64,000 nt of DNA from Flagellimonas algicola (GCF_005937185.1 NZ_VCNI01000002.1:992001-1056000); one strand, 5' to 3'. Positions 15,760-24,983 are shown, counted from the stretch's first letter. Numbers and translations: made by a program. The notes: a model not told the origin generated them from the letters alone.

Positions 15760-16503
15760 TTAAATGGCATGTCCAACCGTGTGACCCCCGGCCACATTAA
15801 TGGTCTCGCCAGTTACAAATTCTGCTTGGGCCAGGTAATAAGCCGTTTCAGCAATTTCATCCGCCTCCCCAATTCGGTTCAACAAATGCAATCCCGCCAA
15901 GCTATCTGCATCTTCCACTCCAATTTTACCTTGCAAAGGACTTCTTATGATACCTGGTGAAATTGTGTTGATTTTGATATTGTCCTTCCCATATTCCGCA
16001 GCCAACTGCCTTGTAAAGGTGTGAATGGCGCCCTTACTTGAAACCGCCGCACTAGCTGGGAATCCAGAAATGGCATGATCTACCAGTACAGTTCCTATAT
16101 TGATGATACTGCCACCTTCTTGTTTCAACATTTCTGGTATTACAGCCTGACTGGTAAAGTAAGTCCCTTTAAAGTTGGTGGTCAGGTAGCGATCCAAGTC
16201 GCTTTCTTCCACCTCCAAAAATGGTTTGGGGTGAAACACGCCTGCATTGTTCACCAACACATCAACCGAGCCGAAATTTTTCAGGGCAACCCGCACCAAT
16301 TCCTGTCCTGTTGTTTTTTGGCCTACATCTCCGCTAACGGGAATGGCATTGGAAGGACTGCCTAAATCCTGATAAGCATTTTGCAATCTTTCGGGATTGT
16401 TGGCATTCATGATTACATCGCTTCCTTTTTCAATAAATAGCTTCGCAATGGCAAATCCAATGCCCGTGGAAGCTCCTGTTACAATTACTGTTTCCCCTTT
16501 CAT
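15760..16503 (-). CDS. SDR family protein lacking the catalytic tyrosine
   Basis: A 247-residue classical-length short-chain dehydrogenase: Rossmann motif TGAS-T-GIG at 9-16, NNAG at 85-88, 'INTISPGIIRSPL' near 190, and a normal C-terminal 'FVTGETINVAGGH'. The usual catalytic YxxxK is replaced: Lys157 is present but the residue four before it is Ala153 (codon GCG), and the usual Ser in 'NISS' is Thr138 in 'NIGTV'. Cofactor binding should persist, but normal proton-relay catalysis looks impaired. It is second in the tautomerase operon, one base after the tautomerase start-side gene, so a binding or altered catalytic role is possible. Confidence 0.82.
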   Translation of the reverse strand: MKGETVIVTGASTGIGFAIAKLFIEKGSDVIMNANNPERLQNAYQDLGSPSNAIPVSGDVGQKTTGQELVRVALKNFGSVDVLVNNAGVFHPKPFLEVEESDLDRYLTTNFKGTYFTSQAVIPEMLKQEGGSIINIGTVLVDHAISGFPASAAVSSKGAIHTFTRQLAAEYGKDNIKINTISPGIIRSPLQGKIGVEDADSLAGLHLLNRIGEADEIAETAYYLAQAEFVTGETINVAGGHTVGHAI

Positions 16504-16504
16504 T

Positions 16505-16705
16505 TTAGTTGTGCTTTAATAATTTTCCATATTGTTCTCCCCGCACTCCCCAGTTATCAATAGGCACTTCATCAATAACTATATGTGTGGTTTCTGGGTC
16601 TTTGTCCAAGACATTGACCAATAGCTCTGTTACTCCTTGAATGAGTTTCCTTTTTTGTGTTGTGGTGACGCCCTCATCGGTCACCTTAATGTTTACGTAA
16701 GGCAT
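16505..16705 (-). CDS. 4-oxalocrotonate tautomerase family protein
   Basis: A 66-residue tautomerase-fold protein. After Met removal it would expose the catalytic Pro1 (MPYVNIKVTDEG), and it has the conserved 'KRKLIQGVTELLVNVLDKDPETTHIVIDEVPIDNWGVRGE' ending in which an Arg helps catalysis. 4-OT enzymes tautomerise enol/keto acids as hexamers. It is first of a four-gene operon with an SDR, a SnoaL-like protein and nitronate monooxygenase. A Crp-type operator lies about 75 bases upstream, directly below the gene for a Crp/Fnr regulator. Confidence 0.9.
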   Translation of the reverse strand: MPYVNIKVTDEGVTTTQKRKLIQGVTELLVNVLDKDPETTHIVIDEVPIDNWGVRGEQYGKLLKHN

Positions 16706-16727
16706 TTTGTTTATTTTAAAAACAAGG

Positions 16728-16758
16728 CAAAGTTGGGAACAACAGATTCCGTGTGAAA
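16728..16758 (-). promoter_or_regulatory. putative promoter of the tautomerase operon
   Basis: Read on the minus strand, CAACTTTG (one mismatch to TAnnTTTG) is preceded 19 bases upstream by TTC in place of TTG. A weak core promoter of this kind would suit dependence on the activator whose site lies at about -65. Confidence 0.4.
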
Positions 16759-16779
16759 TGAGCTATCTCACAAATTTCA

Positions 16780-16795
16780 AGTGATGTAGGTCACA
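16780..16795. promoter_or_regulatory. Crp/Fnr-type operator
   Basis: AGTGA-N6-TCACA, nine of ten positions of the TGTGA-N6-TCACA consensus of Crp/Fnr proteins, located between the regulator gene and the tautomerase operon. Its centre is about 65 bases upstream of the start predicted from the weak promoter, a usual activator position. A second looser pair, TGTGA-N11-TCACA, lies at 16752-16772. Confidence 0.6.
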
Positions 16796-16814
16796 AATTG
16801 GATGCTTGGGAAGC

Positions 16815-17372
16815 TTAGTAGAGCCTACTGAGGGTTTCCCTTGAGACGCCTAAATAGGATGCGATCATTTTTTTGGAAACTCGTTGGATGATATTTGGGT
16901 ATTGTGCAGACATAAGCTCGTACCGTTCTTTAGCCGTATTCTTGAGCAAGGAAAGTACCCTGTTTTGGGAAGCGATATAGCCAAACTTGGTTTTTTTGGC
17001 CCAAAACCGTTCCATCTTATGGAATTCCTGGCTAAGTTTCTCCCGGTCGCTTTTGGTGATATAAAGCAGTTCGCAATCTTCCAGGCAGTCGATATAGATT
17101 TGGGATGTCACTTCTTTTTCAAAGGCTTGGTAGTCCGTAACCCACCAGTCTTCCAACGCAAACTGAATGATATGTTCCCGTCCGGACTCGTCCAGCACAT
17201 ATGCCCGTAGACATCCTTTGACAACCCAATATTCCTTATTAATTAACTCCCCTTCCTGAATGAGGTACTGATGTTTGCGTTTTTTTATGGGAGTGAAATG
17301 ATTTAGGACATGGTCAAACTCGGCGTCTTCCAAGGAAATAACTTCCTCAATATGTCTACGTAAAGGATGCAT
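16815..17372 (-). CDS. Crp/Fnr family transcription regulator
   Basis: A 185-residue regulator with the sensor barrel ('QYLIQEGELINKEYWVVKGCLRAYVLDESGREHIIQFALEDWW'), a long dimer helix and a winged HTH ending 'SKKMIASYLGVSRETLSRLY'. No cluster-binding cysteines are grouped as in FNR. The gene begins 8 bases after rsmI and is followed at 109 bases by the tautomerase operon, with a Crp-type palindrome between. It is the most likely regulator of that operon; the signal is unknown. Confidence 0.88.
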   Translation of the reverse strand: MHPLRRHIEEVISLEDAEFDHVLNHFTPIKKRKHQYLIQEGELINKEYWVVKGCLRAYVLDESGREHIIQFALEDWWVTDYQAFEKEVTSQIYIDCLEDCELLYITKSDREKLSQEFHKMERFWAKKTKFGYIASQNRVLSLLKNTAKERYELMSAQYPNIIQRVSKKMIASYLGVSRETLSRLY

Positions 17373-17380
17373 CCTAAAAT

Positions 17381-18058
17381 TTACGAAGATTTCTTTCCGC
17401 CCACAACCACAACCAATTCTCCTTTAGGAGGCTTGGCGGTGAAATGCTCCAGCACTTCGGTCAAGGTGCCACGAACTGTTTCCTCGTACATCTTGGTCAG
17501 CTCACGGGAAACGGAAGCTGGTCTATCATCACCAAAGTATTCCACAAAATGGGTCAAGGTCTTCACCAATTTATGCGGAGATTCATAGAAAACCATGGTT
17601 CTTGATTCTTCCGCCAAGAGTTTTAATCGGGTTTGTCTGCCTTTTTTTACAGACAGAAATCCTTCAAAAACAAATCGGTCGTTGGGCAAACCGCTGTTAA
17701 CCAAGGCAGGGACAAAGGCTGTAGCCCCAGGTAAACACTCCACCTCAATACCATTTTCAACACAAGCACGGGTCAATAAAAATCCAGGATCGGATATAGC
17801 GGGAGTTCCCGCATCCGAAATCAACGCCATTTGGGTGCCGCCTTTCAACTTTTGCACTAAGGATTCCACCTGCTTATGCTCATTGTGCATATGGTGACTT
17901 TGAAGAGGTGTGTCAATTTCAAAATGTTTGAGTAGCTTTCCACTGGTTCGGGTGTCCTCGGCCAAAACCACATCAACTTCCTTCAGTACCTTGATGGCCC
18001 TGAGGGTGATGTCCTCTAAATTTCCAATAGGGGTAGGAACCAAAAATAATTTTCCCAT
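17381..18058 (-). CDS. rsmI: 16S rRNA (cytidine(1402)-2'-O)-methyltransferase RsmI
   Basis: A 225-residue tetrapyrrole-methylase-fold enzyme that methylates the ribose of C1402 in the decoding centre using SAM. Start 'MGKLFLVPTPIGNLEDITLRAIKVLKEVDVVLAEDTR' is diagnostic, followed by 'ALISDAGTPAISDPG', 'CLPGATAFVPALVNSGLP' and 'FVFEGFLSVKKGRQTRL'. Length is shorter than E. coli RsmI because the C-terminal domain is reduced, as is usual in Bacteroidota. It sits between the DoxX-like gene (9 bases upstream) and the Crp/Fnr gene (8 bases downstream), suggesting one transcript. Confidence 0.95.
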   Translation of the reverse strand: MGKLFLVPTPIGNLEDITLRAIKVLKEVDVVLAEDTRTSGKLLKHFEIDTPLQSHHMHNEHKQVESLVQKLKGGTQMALISDAGTPAISDPGFLLTRACVENGIEVECLPGATAFVPALVNSGLPNDRFVFEGFLSVKKGRQTRLKLLAEESRTMVFYESPHKLVKTLTHFVEYFGDDRPASVSRELTKMYEETVRGTLTEVLEHFTAKPPKGELVVVVGGKKSS

Positions 18059-18067
18059 AGGCCAAAG

Positions 18068-18424
18068 TTAAGGCCTTACTTGCTTTCCAGTGAAATAAGA
18101 GATCAAAACAAAAACAAGGGCCATTCCAGCCCCCCATTGACTGCCATCACTGATCATATAATGCGCAAAGAAGGCAAGAAGTGTGTTAAAGAAGAATCCG
18201 GCGTAGGCCCATTCTTTCAGCCATTTGGAAAAGTTACCCCAGATGGCGACCAGGCCCAATAACTTTGCTATGGCCAAGGGATAAATGAGATATGTGGGAT
18301 AGCCCATGGCCTCAAAAAAGCCTCTAATAGCTTCATGGTTGAAAAAGTAATTGAAGACGGAAAAACACATCAAGGCGGTCAGTAAACCAGTTGATAACCA
18401 AAAGGCAATCTTTTTGAATTTCAT
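18068..18424 (-). CDS. DoxX family membrane protein
   Basis: A 118-residue protein with four membrane helices (about 8-26, 43-62, 70-87, 92-112), 'GFFEAMGYPTYLIYPLAIAKLLGLVAIW' being the typical DoxX-like middle. DoxX-like proteins are associated with quinone or thiosulfate metabolism in a few organisms, but most, including this one, have no assigned role. It is first of a tightly spaced DoxX-rsmI-Crp/Fnr series. Confidence 0.75.
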   Translation of the reverse strand: MKFKKIAFWLSTGLLTALMCFSVFNYFFNHEAIRGFFEAMGYPTYLIYPLAIAKLLGLVAIWGNFSKWLKEWAYAGFFFNTLLAFFAHYMISDGSQWGAGMALVFVLISYFTGKQVRP

Positions 18425-18485
18425 AGGAGAATCTTTAGGATTGAAGTCTTCCTAAAAATAAAAAAAGTAAATGGAAAAAAGGATT

Positions 18486-19166
18486 TTATGCAAACCGGCG
18501 TTCAATCAAGGCCATAAACCGGGCTTCATAATCTTCTTTGCCCTCCCAGTTGCTGTATTCTGGTTTCACCATATTTTCAATGAAGGCGATGGACCGCTCT
18601 TCCGTATTGATGGTATTCAATTGGGAAAGCACCCGCTTGTAATCCTCAATATTATCGTTGAACAAATGTTTTACGAAAGCAAGCTTGTCATTCAGGCCAA
18701 TTTTCAAATCCCTTACCAGAGTATCGTTTAAAGATTTGGTCCCGCTGACTTCGCTTTCCGGAGCGGATAGGATTTCCTTCTCGTTTTTTACGCTTTCCGG
18801 CTTGGCCACAAACTCGGTAAAAACATGTTCCACGGCGGTGTCCGTTGGCATTTCAGAAACCATGTCCTTAATGGTGTCCATTCCAGGAATGATGATGTCT
18901 TCCTCATGGGGATTGGTCTCGGGCACTGCTATATTGCCACTTAATACGGCATTGGCCATTTTCTCGAACCGCTTCGCTATCACATTTTTGGATACATCCA
19001 CCTCAACATCTGCCAATTTTTCATCTATAAATTTCAAGACCGCCAATTTTTCATAAATGTCCTTGGCCTTGTCGTATAGTTCTGTAAGCTCTTTATCTTC
19101 TCTTGCTGTTATAATGTCCGTGGACAGTTTGATCAACTCCTCCCTTAATTTCCGTATCATCGCCAT
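18486..19166 (-). CDS. conserved helical protein of Flavobacteria, unknown function
   Basis: A 226-residue cytoplasmic protein with helical ends and an acidic, low-complexity middle (residues about 75-145, many Glu/Pro/Asp). The N-terminal 60 residues look like a coiled coil ('LREELIKLSTDIITAREDKELTELYDKAKDIYEKLAVLKFIDEKL'). The C-terminal 80 residues are better conserved in style ('SLNDTLVRDLKIGLNDKLAFVKHLFNDNIEDYKRVLSQLNT ... EYSNWEGKEDYEARFMALIERRF'). I recall similar proteins encoded beside tdk or rsmI in other flavobacteria, without known function. Divergent from tdk with a 151-bp control region. Confidence 0.7.
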   Translation of the reverse strand: MAMIRKLREELIKLSTDIITAREDKELTELYDKAKDIYEKLAVLKFIDEKLADVEVDVSKNVIAKRFEKMANAVLSGNIAVPETNPHEEDIIIPGMDTIKDMVSEMPTDTAVEHVFTEFVAKPESVKNEKEILSAPESEVSGTKSLNDTLVRDLKIGLNDKLAFVKHLFNDNIEDYKRVLSQLNTINTEERSIAFIENMVKPEYSNWEGKEDYEARFMALIERRFA

Positions 19167-19257
19167 TATTCTTTACTATAAATTTAGTTCGATTTTGCTT
19201 ACAAGCTTACGAACAAAAGGTTAAATTTTGTTCAAAAACCTTGGCATATTTTTTTAG

Positions 19258-19265
19258 TAGTTTTG
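19258..19265 (+). promoter_or_regulatory. putative -7 element of tdk-alr
   Basis: TAGTTTTG matches the Bacteroidota TAnnTTTG -7 motif, about 50 bases upstream of the tdk ATG. A TTG occurs 14 bases upstream of it, closer than the usual 17-23, so the -33 assignment is uncertain. Confidence 0.4.
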
Positions 19266-19317
19266 TGTTTCTTATAATCAAACGAAAAAACTACCCATTT
19301 TCGTTTAAAAGTACGGT

Positions 19318-19962
19318 ATGTTTCTCGAAAATACGGTTAACCCTAAAGAACAGTTCGGATGGATAGAAGTTATCTGTGGCTCCATGTTTTCAGGTAAGAC
19401 CGAAGAGCTTATCCGACGCTTGAGACGTGCCCAATTTGCCAAGCAAAAAGTAGAGATTTTCAAACCCATGGTTGATACCCGATATAATGAGGACATGGTG
19501 GTATCCCATGATTCCAACGAAATAAGATCTACTCCTGTTCCAGCTGCCGCCAACATTAGATTATTGGCAGATGATTGTGATGTAGTAGGGATTGATGAAG
19601 CGCAATTCTTTGATGATGAGATAGTTACAGTGTGCAACGATTTGGCCAATAGAGGGGTTCGTGTAGTTGTTGCAGGCTTGGATATGGATTTTAAAGGCAA
19701 TCCTTTTGGGCCAATGCCCGCCTTAATGGCTACAGCGGAATACGTGACCAAAGTACACGCCGTTTGTACAAGAACAGGGAACTTGGCCAACTATAGTTTT
19801 AGAAAAACCAACGATGAAAACCTGGTATTACTTGGGGAGACCGGAGAGTACGAACCTCTAAGCAGGGCTGCTTTTTATAAGGCCATGCTGAAGGAAAAAG
19901 TAAGTCAAATGGAGGTTGAGGCCGAAGAAGTGGACGCCAAAAAGAAAACGGCCAATGGGTAG
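19318..19962 (+). CDS. tdk: thymidine kinase, type II, zinc cysteines lost
   Basis: A 214-residue type II thymidine kinase that phosphorylates thymidine from ATP for salvage. P-loop '[18 protein letters not shown]' at 21-38, 'GIDEAQFF' (catalytic Glu region), '[18 protein letters not shown]', and a lasso region '[15 protein letters not shown]'. In most homologues the lasso domain binds zinc with two CxxC pairs; here '[17 protein letters not shown]' keeps one Cys and the second pair is Ser and other residues, so no zinc site forms. The tdk stop overlaps the alr start by 8 bases. Confidence 0.93.
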   Translation: MFLENTVNPKEQFGWIEVICGSMFSGKTEELIRRLRRAQFAKQKVEIFKPMVDTRYNEDMVVSHDSNEIRSTPVPAAANIRLLADDCDVVGIDEAQFFDDEIVTVCNDLANRGVRVVVAGLDMDFKGNPFGPMPALMATAEYVTKVHAVCTRTGNLANYSFRKTNDENLVLLGETGEYEPLSRAAFYKAMLKEKVSQMEVEAEEVDAKKKTANG

Positions 19963-21064
19963 TATTGGTGAGACCACGTTAGAAATAGATCTGGCCGCGC
20001 TGGAGAATAATTTCAGGTATTTAAAATCAAAGATTGACCCAGAAACCAAGTTTTTGGCTGTAGTAAAGGCATTTGCATATGGCAGCGACATGCTTGCCAT
20101 AGCCCAAAAAATGGAAAATTTGGCGGTTGATTATTTGGCAGTGGCCTATACTAGCGAGGGGGTATTCCTTCGGGAGTCTGGTATAAAGTGCCCCATTTTG
20201 GTACTGCACCCGCAACCAGCCAACTTTGAAGAACTCATTCAACATAATCTGGAGCCAAGCATTTATTCTCCAAACCTTTTAAAACAGTTCCTTCAGTTTA
20301 TGGAAGAACAGGGGAAATTAGAATATCCCATCCATCTTAAATTCAATACAGGGCTTAATCGATTGGGATTTTGGGAGAATGATGTGGACTTTATAATGGA
20401 GCAGCTTAAGAATCGAAATGAAATAAAGGCGGTCTCTGTGTTTTCGCATTTGGCCGCCTCGGAGGATCCCCAGGAAAAAGAGTTTAGCCAAAGGCAAATA
20501 CGATCATTTCAAAAAATTAGCGAGCACCTTAATGGCAAACTGAGATATACCCCTTTTAGACATATGCTCAACACTTCGGGAATCATTAACTATCCAGAAG
20601 CCCAGTTTGAGATGGTTAGAAGTGGTATTGGTCTTTATGGATATGGAAATGAAGAGAAAGTGGATCAAAACCTGAAGCCTGTTGCGAGTTTAAAGACTGT
20701 TATTTCCCAAATACATAGGATTGAGCCCAACGAAAGTGTTGGATACAACCGGGCATTTACATCCGAAGGGTTTAGAACAACAGCCACCCTACCCTTAGGC
20801 CATGCCGATGGTATTGGCAGGCACTACGGAAATGGTAATGCCCATGTGATGGTCAAGGGCAAAGAAGCACCCATCATTGGCAATGTGTGCATGGACATGA
20901 TTATGGTAGACATTTCGGGAATCGATTGCAAGGAAGGAGATGAGGTGTTGGTTTTCGGCCCCAACCGTTCCGCAGAAGCATTCGCTTCCTCTGCCCAAAC
21001 CATTTCCTATGAAATACTGACGGCCATTTCCCCAAGGGTTAAACGGGTGATAATCAACTCCTAG
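19955..21064 (+). CDS. alr: alanine racemase
   Basis: A 369-residue fold-type III PLP enzyme interconverting L- and D-alanine for peptidoglycan. PLP lysine is Lys38 in '[12 protein letters not shown]'; the usual KANAYGHG is altered to KAFAYGSD. The second active-site region includes '[26 protein letters not shown]' and the C-terminal '[11 protein letters not shown]' supplying the catalytic Tyr, plus '[14 protein letters not shown]'. The chosen ATG overlaps the tdk end by 8 bases; a start 13 codons upstream is in a frame that would read through tdk with a basic stretch and is unlikely. Cotranscription with tdk is likely. Confidence 0.93.
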   Translation: MGSIGETTLEIDLAALENNFRYLKSKIDPETKFLAVVKAFAYGSDMLAIAQKMENLAVDYLAVAYTSEGVFLRESGIKCPILVLHPQPANFEELIQHNLEPSIYSPNLLKQFLQFMEEQGKLEYPIHLKFNTGLNRLGFWENDVDFIMEQLKNRNEIKAVSVFSHLAASEDPQEKEFSQRQIRSFQKISEHLNGKLRYTPFRHMLNTSGIINYPEAQFEMVRSGIGLYGYGNEEKVDQNLKPVASLKTVISQIHRIEPNESVGYNRAFTSEGFRTTATLPLGHADGIGRHYGNGNAHVMVKGKEAPIIGNVCMDMIMVDISGIDCKEGDEVLVFGPNRSAEAFASSAQTISYEILTAISPRVKRVIINS

Positions 21065-21142
21065 ATCTTGACACTCTAAATTGGCAGAAACCCTCTTTTT
21101 TGGTTACATTGTAGCTCAATTAACCTCTTAAACTATAAAATT

Positions 21143-21544
21143 ATGTTGAAAGAATTCAAGGATTTCGCAATGAAAGGAAACCTGGTGGACATCGCCGTAG
21201 GTTTCGTTATGGGTGCCGCATTTAACAAGGTAGTGGCCTCTTTTACGGGCGGAATTGTATCACCATTGATCGGCTTGCTGTTCAATGCAGACTTTAAGGA
21301 AGTAAAGTATATTATAAAAGAAGGTACCATGAACGACGCAGGGGAAAAAGTAGGGGAAGTGGCAATCCTTTGGGGAGAATTCGTTACCCATGTAATCGAC
21401 TTTATCATCGTTGCCTTTGTGATGTTCATGATTGTAAAGGGAGTCAATAAGATGAAGAAGAAAGAAGAACCAGCTCCAGAGGCGCCAAAAGGACCAACTA
21501 CAGAAGAATTGCTGGTTGAGATTCGGGATGCCTTAAAAAAATAG
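21143..21544 (+). CDS. mscL: large-conductance mechanosensitive channel MscL
   Basis: A 133-residue inner-membrane channel opening under membrane tension to release solutes in hypo-osmotic shock. N-terminal amphipathic helix 'MLKEFKDFAMKGNLVDIAVGFVMGAAFNKVVASF' with the GxxxA-type pore-lining TM1, periplasmic loop to about residue 75, TM2 'FVTHVIDFIIVAFVMFMIVKGV', then a charged C-terminal bundle ending 'ELLVEIRDALKK'. Full length. A terminator follows. Confidence 0.96.
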   Translation: MLKEFKDFAMKGNLVDIAVGFVMGAAFNKVVASFTGGIVSPLIGLLFNADFKEVKYIIKEGTMNDAGEKVGEVAILWGEFVTHVIDFIIVAFVMFMIVKGVNKMKKKEEPAPEAPKGPTTEELLVEIRDALKK

Positions 21545-21597
21545 AGGAAACGATTTCCCAATTGGGAAGCCGCTACACCACAATTGTAATCTAAAAG

Positions 21598-21635
21598 CCG
21601 TCAAGTTGTGTCGCTAACAGCTTGGCGGTTGTTTT
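21598..21635 (+). terminator. rho-independent terminator after mscL
   Basis: Stem CCGTCAAG with CTTGGCGG (one G-T wobble) around a 15-base loop, followed by a T-rich tract TTGTTTTATTTG. Confidence 0.65.
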
Positions 21636-21665
21636 ATTTGTAACATTTTGTTATTTATTGCTTAA

Positions 21666-21689
21666 TACTTGCCCAAATACTTGCCCAAA
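21666..21689 (+). repeat. 12-bp tandem duplication
   Basis: TACTTGCCCAAA occurs twice in direct succession, just upstream of the asd promoter, followed by a near third partial unit (TGCTTG). Probably a replication-slippage product; a role as a binding site is possible but unsupported. Confidence 0.7.
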
Positions 21690-21692
21690 TGC

Positions 21693-21722
21693 TTGTTTAG
21701 AACCTATTCTGTTCTAAATTTG
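21693..21722 (+). promoter_or_regulatory. promoter of asd
   Basis: TTG, 19 bases, then TAAATTTG, an exact match to the Bacteroidota consensus TTG-N17-23-TAnnTTTG. It ends 20 bases before the asd ATG. Confidence 0.75.
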
Positions 21723-21742
21723 TTCCCTCAAAATAAGATAAA

Positions 21743-22756
21743 ATGAAAGTAGCGGTTGTTGGAGCCACTGGAATGGTAGGCGAAGTAATGTTGAATGTAT
21801 TGGCGGAGCGCAATTTCCCAATAACGGAATTGTTGTTGGTGGCCTCAGAACGTTCAGTTGGGAAGAAACTATCTTATAATGGTGAAGAACATACGGTGAT
21901 AGGCCTTGCAGATGCGGTAGCAGCGCAACCAGAGATTGCCATTTTCTCCGCTGGTGGGGACACTTCATTGGAATGGGCTCCGAAATTTGCTGAAGTGGGC
22001 ACCACTGTTATTGACAATTCATCGGCATGGCGAATGGATCCGGGCAAGAAATTGGTGGTTCCTGAAATCAACGCCGACCAATTGACCTCAGAGGATAAAA
22101 TTATAGCAAATCCAAATTGCTCCACCATTCAGATGGTGTTGGCGTTAGATCCCTTGCACAAAAAATACCAGATGAAAAGGGTGGTAGTTTCTACTTATCA
22201 ATCCGTTTCTGGAACTGGAGTGAAGGCGGTTCAACAATTGGAGAATGAAATTGCCGGGGTGGAAGGTGAAATGGCTTATCCGTATCCTATTGGTAAAAAT
22301 GCATTGCCCCACTGCGATGTGTTCTTGGAAAATGGATATACCAAGGAAGAGATGAAATTGGCCCGTGAGCCACAAAAGATCCTTGATGATCGTACTTTTT
22401 CTGTTTCTGCAACCGCTGTGAGAATTCCGACGGCTGGCGGTCATTCCGAATCTGTAAATGTGGAATTTCTTAATGATTTTGACTTGACAGAAGTAAGACA
22501 GCTTCTAAGCAAAACCCCTGGGATTACTGTACAAGATAATCCGGAGACCAACACCTATCCTATGCCCATCTATGCCCATGGGAAGGACGATGTATTTGTC
22601 GGCAGAATCCGCAGGGATGAGACTCAACGAAACACCTTGAATATGTGGATTGTGGCCGATAACCTAAGAAAAGGGGCTGCTACCAATGCCGTTCAGATTG
22701 CGGAATACTTAGTGGCAAACAATTTGGTGGTCAATACTTCTGAAGCTGTGTCCTAA
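21743..22756 (+). CDS. asd: aspartate-semialdehyde dehydrogenase
   Basis: A 337-residue NADP-dependent enzyme that reduces aspartyl phosphate to aspartate semialdehyde in lysine, threonine, methionine and diaminopimelate synthesis. Rossmann start 'MKVAVVGATGMVGEVMLNVL', 'FSAGGDTS', catalytic Cys in 'IANPNCSTIQM', and 'VRIPTAGGHSESVNVEF' carrying the catalytic His. Length fits the bacterial family. It has its own promoter directly upstream. Confidence 0.96.
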   Translation: MKVAVVGATGMVGEVMLNVLAERNFPITELLLVASERSVGKKLSYNGEEHTVIGLADAVAAQPEIAIFSAGGDTSLEWAPKFAEVGTTVIDNSSAWRMDPGKKLVVPEINADQLTSEDKIIANPNCSTIQMVLALDPLHKKYQMKRVVVSTYQSVSGTGVKAVQQLENEIAGVEGEMAYPYPIGKNALPHCDVFLENGYTKEEMKLAREPQKILDDRTFSVSATAVRIPTAGGHSESVNVEFLNDFDLTEVRQLLSKTPGITVQDNPETNTYPMPIYAHGKDDVFVGRIRRDETQRNTLNMWIVADNLRKGAATNAVQIAEYLVANNLVVNTSEAVS

Positions 22757-22829
22757 ATTCCAGGCGTTTTAATTTACCGTTAAGGGAAATGCATATTTGC
22801 GTATTTTTATCGGCATCAATCAGATAAAA

Positions 22830-24983
22830 ATGAAAAAATTCAGTCTATTAACTGCTGTAATCGCAATGACGGCCTGTCAAAACACACACCAGAGAGAACC
22901 CATAATCGTGACGTATCCTACCACTAAAAAAGTGGACACAGTTGACACCTATTTTGGGACAGAAGTCCAAGATTCTTATCGTTGGCTTGAAGACGATCGA
23001 AGTTCAGAAACAGAAGCTTGGGTCAAGGAACAAAATGCCGCAACTTTTGGTTATTTGGATCAGATTCCTTTTCGGGAAGATCTAAAAAACCGCTTGGAAA
23101 AGCTATGGAACTACGAAAAACTAGGTTCTCCCTTTAAGGAGGGTGATTATACGTACTTCTACAAAAACAATGGTCTCCAAAACCAATATGTGGTGTACCG
23201 AAAAAAAGAGGGAGGGGAAGAAGAGGTTTTTTTAGACCCCAATAAATTTTCTGAAGACGGAACTACCTCTTTAATGTCCTTAAATTTTACCAAAGACGGT
23301 TCCAAAGCCGCCTATTTGATCTCCGAAGGTGGAAGCGATTGGCGAAAAGGAATTGTGATTGACACTGAGAGTCGGGAGAGAGTTGAAGATACGCTAGTAG
23401 ATATCAAATTCAGTGGGATTTCCTGGAAGGGGAACGAAGGATTTTTTTATTCCAGCTATGACAAACCTGATGGAAGTGAGTTATCCGCCAAAACCGACCA
23501 ACATAAATTGTACTATCATAAACTGGGCACCCCCCAATCCGAGGATCCGGTTATATTTGGCGGCATTCCAGAAGAAAAACATCGCTATGTGGGAGGCAGC
23601 GTTTCAGAGGATGGCAAATATCTGTTTATTTCTGCGGCAACATCCACCTCAGGAAATAAGCTGTTTATGAAAGACCTTTCCTCGCTGGACAATCCATTGG
23701 TCACTATTTTAGACGATACGGATTCTGACACTTATGTCATTGATACCGATGGTTCCAAACTCTATATGGTGACTAACCGAAATGCTCCAAACAAAAAGAT
23801 TGTTGTTGCAGATGCGGCCAATCCAGGGTCGGAACACTGGCAAGATGTAATCCCAGAAACGGAACATGTATTGACCTCTGGTACTGGAGGAGGTTACTTT
23901 TTTGCAGAGTATATGGTCGATGCCATATCCAAAGTAATGCAATACGATTATGGCGGAAACTTGGTGCGGGAGGTGAAGCTTCCCGGAGTTGGTAGCGCAA
24001 ATGGTTTTGGAGGCAAAAAAGAGGATCAAGAGTTCTACTTCTCCTTTACCAACTACAACACCCCAAGCTCCTCCTATAAATACGATGTGGAAACGGGTGT
24101 TTACGAGCAGTATTGGAATCCCGATATTGATTTTAATCCAGAGGATTATGAATCCACCCAGGTCTTTTACAACTCCAAGGATGGTACCAAAGTACCCATG
24201 ATCATTACCCATAAGAAAGGCTTGGAACTCAATGGCAAAAACCCCACCATCCTATATGGTTACGGTGGATTTAATATTAGCCTTACACCTTCCTTCAGCA
24301 TAACTAATGCCATTTGGATGGAACAAGGTGGAATTTATGCGGTTCCCAACTTAAGAGGTGGGGGAGAATATGGTAAAAAATGGCATATCGCCGGGACCAA
24401 ACAGCAAAAGCAAAATGTATTTGATGACTTTATTGCCGCTGCCGAATACCTGATTGAACATCAATATACTTCCAAGGAGTATTTGGCCATCAGGGGTGGT
24501 TCCAACGGAGGACTTTTAGTAGGAGCAACCATGACCCAACGCCCAGATTTAATGCAAGTAGCCTTACCAGCGGTAGGGGTTTTGGATATGTTACGGTATC
24601 ATACATTTACAGCAGGTGCCGGATGGGCCTACGATTATGGTACTTCCGAAGAAAGCGAGGAGATGTTCAAGTATTTAAAAAACTATTCTCCGGTGCATAA
24701 TGTAAAGGAGGGGACGGCTTACCCTGCCACCTTGGTCACCACAGGGGATCATGATGATCGGGTGGTACCGGCACACAGTTTTAAGTTTGCTGCGGTGCTT
24801 CAAGAGCATCAAGCTGGGGATAATCCTACCTTGATCAGGATTGAAACCAATGCCGGACATGGCGCGGGTACTCCGGTAAGCAAGACTATTGAACAATACG
24901 CTGATATTTTTGGGTTTACCCTGTTCAATATGGGCTTTGACAAGCTTCCCAATCAGGCGGTATTGAAAGAATTTAAGGATTAA
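22830..24983 (+). CDS. prolyl oligopeptidase (S9A), lipoprotein
   Basis: A 717-residue S9A peptidase cleaving after proline in oligopeptides. Signal [16 protein letters not shown] ends in a lipobox cysteine, so it is probably lipid-anchored in the periplasm or outer membrane. The seven-bladed propeller spans about 70-420 and the hydrolase domain follows: Ser558 in '[11 protein letters not shown]', Asp in 'GDHDDRVVP', His in 'NAGHGAG'. The start at MKKFSLL is chosen because it gives a proper lipoprotein signal; the frame is open 11 codons further upstream. It is followed by a terminator and then an ABC ATPase gene. Confidence 0.93.
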   Translation: MKKFSLLTAVIAMTACQNTHQREPIIVTYPTTKKVDTVDTYFGTEVQDSYRWLEDDRSSETEAWVKEQNAATFGYLDQIPFREDLKNRLEKLWNYEKLGSPFKEGDYTYFYKNNGLQNQYVVYRKKEGGEEEVFLDPNKFSEDGTTSLMSLNFTKDGSKAAYLISEGGSDWRKGIVIDTESRERVEDTLVDIKFSGISWKGNEGFFYSSYDKPDGSELSAKTDQHKLYYHKLGTPQSEDPVIFGGIPEEKHRYVGGSVSEDGKYLFISAATSTSGNKLFMKDLSSLDNPLVTILDDTDSDTYVIDTDGSKLYMVTNRNAPNKKIVVADAANPGSEHWQDVIPETEHVLTSGTGGGYFFAEYMVDAISKVMQYDYGGNLVREVKLPGVGSANGFGGKKEDQEFYFSFTNYNTPSSSYKYDVETGVYEQYWNPDIDFNPEDYESTQVFYNSKDGTKVPMIITHKKGLELNGKNPTILYGYGGFNISLTPSFSITNAIWMEQGGIYAVPNLRGGGEYGKKWHIAGTKQQKQNVFDDFIAAAEYLIEHQYTSKEYLAIRGGSNGGLLVGATMTQRPDLMQVALPAVGVLDMLRYHTFTAGAGWAYDYGTSEESEEMFKYLKNYSPVHNVKEGTAYPATLVTTGDHDDRVVPAHSFKFAAVLQEHQAGDNPTLIRIETNAGHGAGTPVSKTIEQYADIFGFTLFNMGFDKLPNQAVLKEFKD

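Noticed and set aside
16752..16772. TGTGA-N11-TCACA as the main Crp site
   Set aside because: The spacing is too wide for a Crp/Fnr dimer site; the 16780 site with N6 is a better match.
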